This document shows positions 59,064-64,000 of a stretch of 64,000 nucleotides of DNA, in pieces. Each line of letters opens with the position of its first letter. Position 1 is the stretch's first letter. Source of the DNA: Orlajensenia sp037404875. Lineage in GTDB: Bacteria; Actinomycetota; Actinomycetes; Actinomycetales; Microbacteriaceae. The stretch is taken from assembly GCF_037404875.1 (NCBI RefSeq), contig NZ_JBBELO010000030.1:1-64000 (forward strand), given 5' to 3'. The notes beneath the pieces were generated by a model, which saw only the letters and a list, made by a program, of their open reading frames with translations, ran no database searches and had not been told where the DNA came from. A program made the position numbers and the translations under genes.

Positions 59064-61630
59064 GCGGCCCCCTCCAGTGCGTAGGCGACGGCGTCGCCCA
59101 CCGTGAGTCCGCGGCCCAGCTGACGATCCGCCTCGAAGGCCTCGGCCGCAGGCGAGGCCTGGATCTGCGCCACCGCCGGCTGATGGAACGAGAATGACGG
59201 CGCGTTGTAGAGCCCTTTGCGCTCCCGCACGATCTCCGAGGCACCGAGCAACCGGCCGGCGCGTTGCACATCGCCTCCGGCCGCGGCCACGGCGGTGAGC
59301 CCCTCGAGCCCGTAGGCGACGCCCTCGTCGTGGCCCATCCGGGCCGACAGTGAGAGGCTGCGGTCGAAGCACTCCCGGGCCGTGGCGATGTTGCCCAGGA
59401 GCACCTCCGCCCAGCCCCGGTGGTGCAGGGCGATGGTCTGTCCGAGCGCGTCGTTCTGCGCGGTGGCGAGCGCGAGCGACTCATCGAACCTGTTGAGCGC
59501 CATGCTGACCCTCTGCTGGAGCAGTGCGACCCTGCCGAGCGACACCAGCGCCAGAGCCTCGCCCCAGCGGTCCTTCGCCTCCCGGAACAGCCGCAGGCTG
59601 GTCTCGAGGGCGTCATCCGCCCCCTCGGCGTCCGGTTGCCGTGCGGTGAGCAGGGCGAGCGCCAGCGAGACGAGCGCGAGCGCCTCACCCGGCTTGTCGT
59701 CGACGGCGTGGAAGAGCTCGGCGCTCTCGCGGAGACCGGGGACGAGCCACTCGTCGGGGTCCTGCCAGAAGGCGATGGCGCGCGAGAAGTACAGGGCGAT
59801 CGCCCGGGCGTGATCGCTCAGGGCGGCGCCGGTATCGAGCACCTCCTGCATCCAACCGCGCACCTCGCCGAGCTGGCCGCCCACCCACCAGAACACGTAG
59901 AGCGCCCAGGCCAGACGGGCGACCTCCTCCCAGCGTTCCGTCTCGATGAAGTAGCGGATGGCCGCGCGCAGGTTGTCGCGATCCTCGCTCAGGCGTGCGA
60001 CCCACTCGTTCTGCGTCGCTCCCTCGAGTTCGAACTCGGCGGCGTCGGCGAGGCCCAGGAAGAACTCCGCGTGCCGGGCCCGCACCTGCTCGAGTGTTCC
60101 CGCAGCAGCCAGCTCTTCCAGGGCGTATTCGCGCACGGTCTGCAGGATGGCGTAGGTGGCGCGCTCGCCGCGATCGCGCTGGCGCACGAGGCTGCCGTCG
60201 ATGAGGGCCGCCAGCGCGTCGAGCGTCTGGTCGGGGTTCTCGGCAACCGCCTCCGCGGCATCCAGCGAGAATCCGCCGGCGAAGACTCCGAGCCGAGAGA
60301 GCAGATCCCGCTCCGCCGGTTCGAGCAGTTCGGTGCTCCACTGGATCGTCGACCGGATGGCGCGCTGGCGAGGAGGCAGGTCGCGTGCGCCTCCCACGAG
60401 CACGGGAAGGCTGCGGTCCAACCGTTCGATGAGTGCCGCCGGAGGCAGCACCCGGATGCGGGCGGCCGCAAGTTCGATCGCGAGCGGTGAACCTTCCAGC
60501 GCTGCGCAGATGCGCGCGACGTCGAGGGCGTTCTCCTCGGTGAGCTCGAAGTCGGGCTTCATGGCTCGTGCGCGCTCGACGAAGAGCGCGACGGCGGGCG
60601 ACGCCGCGATTCCGGCGGCCGTGACATTGCCGCCGAGATCGGGCGCGGCCAGCGGGCCCACTTCGATGGTGCGCTCACCGGTGATGCGCAGCAGCGTTCG
60701 ACTGGTCGCCAGCACGCTGGTCAGCGGAGACTCGGCGAGCAGTGACCGCACATCGGGGGCGGCCTCGACGACCTGCTCGACGTTGTCGAGCACGAGCAGC
60801 ACCCGGCGATCCCGAAGCGCGGTCACGAGCTTCTCCCGCAGGGTGCCGTCGCCGGCATCACGCACACCGAGGCTCGCCGCGATCGCCGGAATGACGAGGT
60901 TCGCATCCCGGACGGGGGAGAGGTCCACGAAGAAGACTCCGCCCGGGAACGCATCGGAAACCGCCCGGGCCACTCCGATGGCGAGGCGCGTCTTGCCGAT
61001 GCCGCCCGGGCCCGTGAGCGTCAGCATCCGCGATGGCCCGGACTCCACCTGTTCGGCGATGTCGTGCACCTCCTCATCACGCCCGATGAGGCGGGTCAGG
61101 GGCGCGGGAACGCTCGGCGATCGTTCGGGGATCGGATCCGAGCTCGGGTGCCGGGCGAGATCGAAACGCTCCGCGAGCAGGGTCGCGAGGTCATTGGTGA
61201 CCAGTTCGCCGAGTTCTTCCGACGTGCTGAAGTACTTGAACGACGCCCGGTCATCGGAGCGGATGCGCGCGAGCAGCTGCACCAGCCGTTCCTCCCGGCT
61301 CTCGGTCTCCTTGATGTAGATCAGCAGCGGAATGGCCGGCACGAGCAGGTACTCGTCCTCGAGTCCGGAGACCTCCTCGCCGGGTGCCACCCAGCCGTAG
61401 CGCTCGGCGTAGATGCCCACGAAGATGTCGCTCTGTTCGAGGTAGGCACGATAGAGGTCGCGCGGCGGATGCGGGCGAGCGCCCAACTCGAACATCACGG
61501 GAGCGAGTGCCAGACGCTCGATCGCGCTGCGCACGGAGCGTCGCTCGGAGGCGAGCTCGCGCAGCGTCGAGCTGACGAAGACGCGTAAGCGCTGATCCGG
61601 CGTGCGTATGTGGCCGTAAGCCGGGTTCAT
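59060..61630 (-). CDS. DUF4062 - NB-ARC (STAND) ATPase - TPR protein
   Basis: 856 aa. Residues ~14-160 are DUF4062 (RVFVSSTLRELASERR, AIYAERYGW-like segment). A STAND ATPase module follows: Walker A GPGGIGKT (207-214), Walker B LLVLD (278-282), and GSPLAIELAAARI typical of the NB-ARC GxP motif (about 385-400). A winged-helix region and then ~300 residues of TPR-like helices (GEALALVSLALALL, GEALALVSLGRVALLQ) end the protein. STAND proteins act as ligand-triggered oligomerising switches. Co-encoded with a membrane protein. Regulator or immune sensor; ligand unknown. Confidence 0.9.
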   Translation of the reverse strand: MNPAYGHIRTPDQRLRVFVSSTLRELASERRSVRSAIERLALAPVMFELGARPHPPRDLYRAYLEQSDIFVGIYAERYGWVAPGEEVSGLEDEYLLVPAIPLLIYIKETESREERLVQLLARIRSDDRASFKYFSTSEELGELVTNDLATLLAERFDLARHPSSDPIPERSPSVPAPLTRLIGRDEEVHDIAEQVESGPSRMLTLTGPGGIGKTRLAIGVARAVSDAFPGGVFFVDLSPVRDANLVIPAIAASLGVRDAGDGTLREKLVTALRDRRVLLVLDNVEQVVEAAPDVRSLLAESPLTSVLATSRTLLRITGERTIEVGPLAAPDLGGNVTAAGIAASPAVALFVERARAMKPDFELTEENALDVARICAALEGSPLAIELAAARIRVLPPAALIERLDRSLPVLVGGARDLPPRQRAIRSTIQWSTELLEPAERDLLSRLGVFAGGFSLDAAEAVAENPDQTLDALAALIDGSLVRQRDRGERATYAILQTVREYALEELAAAGTLEQVRARHAEFFLGLADAAEFELEGATQNEWVARLSEDRDNLRAAIRYFIETERWEEVARLAWALYVFWWVGGQLGEVRGWMQEVLDTGAALSDHARAIALYFSRAIAFWQDPDEWLVPGLRESAELFHAVDDKPGEALALVSLALALLTARQPDAEGADDALETSLRLFREAKDRWGEALALVSLGRVALLQQRVSMALNRFDESLALATAQNDALGQTIALHHRGWAEVLLGNIATARECFDRSLSLSARMGHDEGVAYGLEGLTAVAAAGGDVQRAGRLLGASEIVRERKGLYNAPSFSFHQPAVAQIQASPAAEAFEADRQLGRGLTVGDAVAYALEGAA

Positions 61631-61773
61631 GAGAGAAGTCTGTTCATCTTCCGCACTCCTGTCCAGACCCGCGGGCGCCCCGGCCCTGCCCGACAGCCGC
61701 GGCGAACCTTTCCGCCGATCGGTCCCGGGGTCTAGGCTCGGCGCAGGAATGCACCTGCCGTGAGAGGGGAGCC

Positions 61774-63474
61774 ATGGTGGAGGCCCCGAAGGGCGCGGGC
61801 AAGCCGGTGATTCTGGCGGGTGTCGCCGACGCCGCCGCCAGGGATGCCGTCGGCGACACGCTGCAGCGCCGCTACGGCGCCGACTACGAGATCCTCTGCC
61901 GGCCCGACGCGGCCGGCACCGTGAACGCGCTGCGCGAGATCGCGAGCGAGGGCCGCCATGTCGCGCTCATCCTCTCGGATGAGAACGCCACCGTCGACGA
62001 CGAGTCCGTCTTCGCGCATGCCCGCCGGCTCTTTCCCGAGGTACGGCGGGCGCTCCTCATCGGCTGGGGAGCCTGGGCCGATCGGGAGACGGCCGACGCG
62101 GTGTTCGAGCTGATGTCGCAGGCCCAGATCGACTACTACGTCGTACGCCCGCGGCAATCGCCGGATGAGGCCTTCCACCGGGCCGTCACCGAGTTCCTGC
62201 ACGAGTGGGAGAACGCGGTCGGCGCCCGCCACAGCGGCTTCACGATCATCGGCGACGACGAGTCCGCGCGCACCCACGTCATCCGTGCGCGATTGAACCG
62301 CGGCGGTGTGGCCGCCGAGACCATCGACCCGGGCTCTGCAGAAGGCGTTGCCCTGTTGGCGGCATCCGGTTCGACCTACGCCGGCGTTCCCCTCGTACGG
62401 CTCTCCGACGGGCGGATGCTGTCCGACCCCGGCGACGCGGAACTCGCGCGCGCGTACGGGCTGACGACCGCCCTGCCGGAGGAGCCGGTGGATCTGACGA
62501 TCGTCGGCGCGGGTCCCGGCGGTCTCGCAGCGGCCGTCTACGCGGCGTCGGAGGGACTTCGGACCCTCGTCGTGGAGGCGGAGTCCATCGGCGGCCAGGC
62601 CGGCTCGAGCTCGCTCATCCGCAATTACCTCGGCTTCTCGCACGGCATCTCGGGGGCGGAACTGGCGCAGCGCGCCTACCAGCAGGCGTGGGTCTTCGGC
62701 GCGCAGTTCGCCCATGCCCGAAGGGTGAGCGGAATGAGCGTGGAGCCGAACGGCTTCGCCCTGCACATCGACCCCGATGAGGTCGTCCGCACCCGCGCGG
62801 TCGTGCTCGCGACCGGCGTCTCCTACCGGCGGCTCTCGGTGCCGGGTCTTCGTCCCTTCGTCGGCGCGACGGTGTTCTACGGGGTCTCCTCGGTCGAGGC
62901 CCGCGGCCAGGCGGGCAAGGCCGTGCACGTGGTCGGTGGCGGCAACTCGGCCGGCCAGGCCGCCCTGCACCTCTCGCGGTATGCGGACTCGGTCACCCTC
63001 GTCGTGCGCGGCCCTTCGCTCGCCGAGAGCATGTCGCAGTACCTCATCGACGAACTCGCGGCGATGGGTGTGCGCATCCGTGCACACTCCCGGGTCGTCG
63101 ACGCCCGGGGCGCCGGGGCACGGCTCGGCGCCATCCTGCTCGAGAACCCTGAGACCGGTGAGGCCGACTGGGTGCCCAGCGACGCGCTCTTCATCACCAT
63201 CGGCGCCCGTCCGCACACGGATTGGCTGGCGCCGCAGGTCTTGCGCGATCAGTGGGGCTTCGTGATCACCGGCGGCGAGGTCATCAGCGAAGGTGGACGC
63301 CGGGCGTGGCCGCACGAGGCGCCGCCGACGCCGCTCGAAGCATCCGTTCCCGGGTTCTTCGCCGTCGGCGATGTGCGCCGGGGATCGGTCAAGCGTGTCG
63401 CCTCCGCCGTCGGCGAGGGGTCGGTGGTCATCTCGGCGGTGCACGCCCACCTCGGCGCAACGGCGGGAGGCTGA
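61774..63474 (+). CDS. Receiver-like/thioredoxin reductase-like fused flavoprotein
   Basis: 566 aa. Residues 1-~145 resemble a response-regulator receiver fold, with Asp69 (LILSDENA) at the usual acceptor place. ~155-215 resembles a glutaredoxin-like fold without Cys. From 240 it is a TrxR-type oxidoreductase: FAD motif GAGPGG (245-250), NADPH motif GGGNSAG (388-394), and a C-terminal GDVRRG FAD site. The redox-active CxxC of thioredoxin reductases is missing (FYGVSSVEA stands there). So it is probably not a disulfide reductase. Start ATG 61774 follows GAGAGGGGAG; TAGGCT lies at 61733-61738. Confidence 0.88.
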   Translation: MVEAPKGAGKPVILAGVADAAARDAVGDTLQRRYGADYEILCRPDAAGTVNALREIASEGRHVALILSDENATVDDESVFAHARRLFPEVRRALLIGWGAWADRETADAVFELMSQAQIDYYVVRPRQSPDEAFHRAVTEFLHEWENAVGARHSGFTIIGDDESARTHVIRARLNRGGVAAETIDPGSAEGVALLAASGSTYAGVPLVRLSDGRMLSDPGDAELARAYGLTTALPEEPVDLTIVGAGPGGLAAAVYAASEGLRTLVVEAESIGGQAGSSSLIRNYLGFSHGISGAELAQRAYQQAWVFGAQFAHARRVSGMSVEPNGFALHIDPDEVVRTRAVVLATGVSYRRLSVPGLRPFVGATVFYGVSSVEARGQAGKAVHVVGGGNSAGQAALHLSRYADSVTLVVRGPSLAESMSQYLIDELAAMGVRIRAHSRVVDARGAGARLGAILLENPETGEADWVPSDALFITIGARPHTDWLAPQVLRDQWGFVITGGEVISEGGRRAWPHEAPPTPLEASVPGFFAVGDVRRGSVKRVASAVGEGSVVISAVHAHLGATAGG

Positions 63475-63481
63475 GCCGGTC

Positions 63482-64000
63482 TCACCCGATGCGCGTCAGG
63501 GCGACATAGGGCATCCGGGTCGAGTCCCCGCTGACGCAGGTCTGGTAGACGAGGTCGAAACCGCGCGGGATCATCGCCGGACTATCGGTGTGCTGGTTGA
63601 GGTAGGCCACGACGCCCTCGACGAGGTAGATGCCGTCGAGCCCGTTTCCCGTGATGTGCACCCGCGCACCGGCCCATCGGGGAAAGTCGCGGCCGCCGGT
63701 GCTCCAGTGCTCGGCGAGGGAGGGCAGGCCGTAGCCCGCGGTCATGTCGACCGACCCGTGGCGGGCGTCGAGCTCGGCTTGGCCGCCGGAGGTCCACACG
63801 TACTCCTCGTGGTCGATGCCGCCCGCACTGGCAGAGGCGGGCGCACCGTTGCCGATGCCGGCGTCGGCCTGCACCCGCGCGAGAAGGTCGGGCGTGCTGA
63901 GTGCATTCACGAGTGCCCGGATGCGCTGCCGCTTCGCGATGTCGTCGCGCAAGGCCGACACGGCGACGCCCAGTTGCCGTTGTGATGCACCGAGCGCTTC
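63482..64000 (-). CDS. Hypothetical protein, 5' end beyond the window
   Basis: At least 173 codons. The frame is open to the window edge and continues with coding-like codons (EALGASQRQLGVAV), so the true start is probably upstream of the window; GTG 63961 is an internal alternative. The visible part has MSALRDDIAKRQRIRALVNALSTPDLLARVQ, then a domain ending HTDSPAMIPRGFDLVYQTCVSGDSTRMPYVALTRIG. No family recognised. Confidence 0.7.
   Translation of the reverse strand, partial: EALGASQRQLGVAVSALRDDIAKRQRIRALVNALSTPDLLARVQADAGIGNGAPASASAGGIDHEEYVWTSGGQAELDARHGSVDMTAGYGLPSLAEHWSTGGRDFPRWAGARVHITGNGLDGIYLVEGVVAYLNQHTDSPAMIPRGFDLVYQTCVSGDSTRMPYVALTRIG

Noticed and set aside
58221..63474. Idea that this stretch is a defence island
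   Set aside because: Only the DUF4062-STAND gene hints at defence; no restriction, CBASS, Thoeris, toxin-antitoxin, integrase or transposase gene is visible nearby.

Overview
The window is a contiguous piece of a high-GC actinobacterial chromosome, most likely from the family Microbacteriaceae. This rests on gene content and order (prfB-ftsE-ftsX-smpB-ssrA; murI-rph-rdgB; an actinobacterial tad pilus locus; a DUF3039 protein), strong G/C third-position bias, many GTG starts, dense 4-base start/stop overlaps, and a tmRNA tag of the actinobacterial type (ANSKRTDFALAA). No prophage, transposase, CRISPR array or rRNA operon is visible. The species cannot be named from this sequence.

Layout. 0-1.4 kb: a secreted-looking repeat protein of unknown function. 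1.4-10.1 kb: an oligosaccharide uptake and hydrolysis operon (lipoprotein SBP, OppD/OppF ATPases, two permeases, GH3 glycosidase) on the minus strand, divergent from a TetR regulator, with a perfect 22-bp palindrome between them. 10.2-11.7 kb: a SatD-type regulator plus membrane protein, bracketed by two inverted repeats of the same geometry. 12-17.8 kb: GNAT and nitrilase-family enzymes, an aminotransferase, a lipoprotein/PKD secreted pair and an HtrA protease. 17.9-26.1 kb: a cell-wall glycopolymer block (two GT2 enzymes, a CDP-alcohol phosphatidyltransferase-like protein, a TagF-like transferase, a TagGH/Wzm-Wzt-type exporter and a sugar/choline-type nucleotidyltransferase). 26.4-29.7 kb: an ABC exporter whose ATPase carries an unusually long low-complexity N-terminus.

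29.7-36 kb holds DUF3039, pncB, murI, rph, rdgB, a cation efflux protein and two DedA proteins. 36.1-37 kb contains a tRNA-Leu(UAG) whose 3' end is duplicated 732 bp away, as at an integration site. 37-41.6 kb is a tad/Flp pilus operon, followed by a convergent MFS transporter. 42.9-47.9 kb is the prfB, ftsE, ftsX, smpB, phosphatase, ssrA block, coupling translation termination, ribosome rescue and divisome signalling. 48-52 kb holds two small membrane-associated proteins, a DksA-like protein, a tandem HAD acid phosphatase, hisN and tRNA-Lys(CUU). 52-64 kb is an accessory stretch: cupin and small proteins, a secreted beta-propeller, a MerR regulator with a textbook 19-bp-spaced promoter, a zinc alcohol dehydrogenase, a two-gene DUF4062-STAND ATPase/TPR plus membrane protein operon, a receiver-like/TrxR-like flavoprotein lacking the CxxC, and a gene cut by the window edge.

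A recurring regulatory feature is a TAN3T-type -10 hexamer placed 6-9 nt before many start codons, implying leaderless mRNAs. It helped decide several starts (for example 20646, 31381, 42850). The most unusual items are the matched inverted repeats around the satD operon, the tRNA-Leu att-like duplication, and the DUF4062-STAND/membrane-protein pair.
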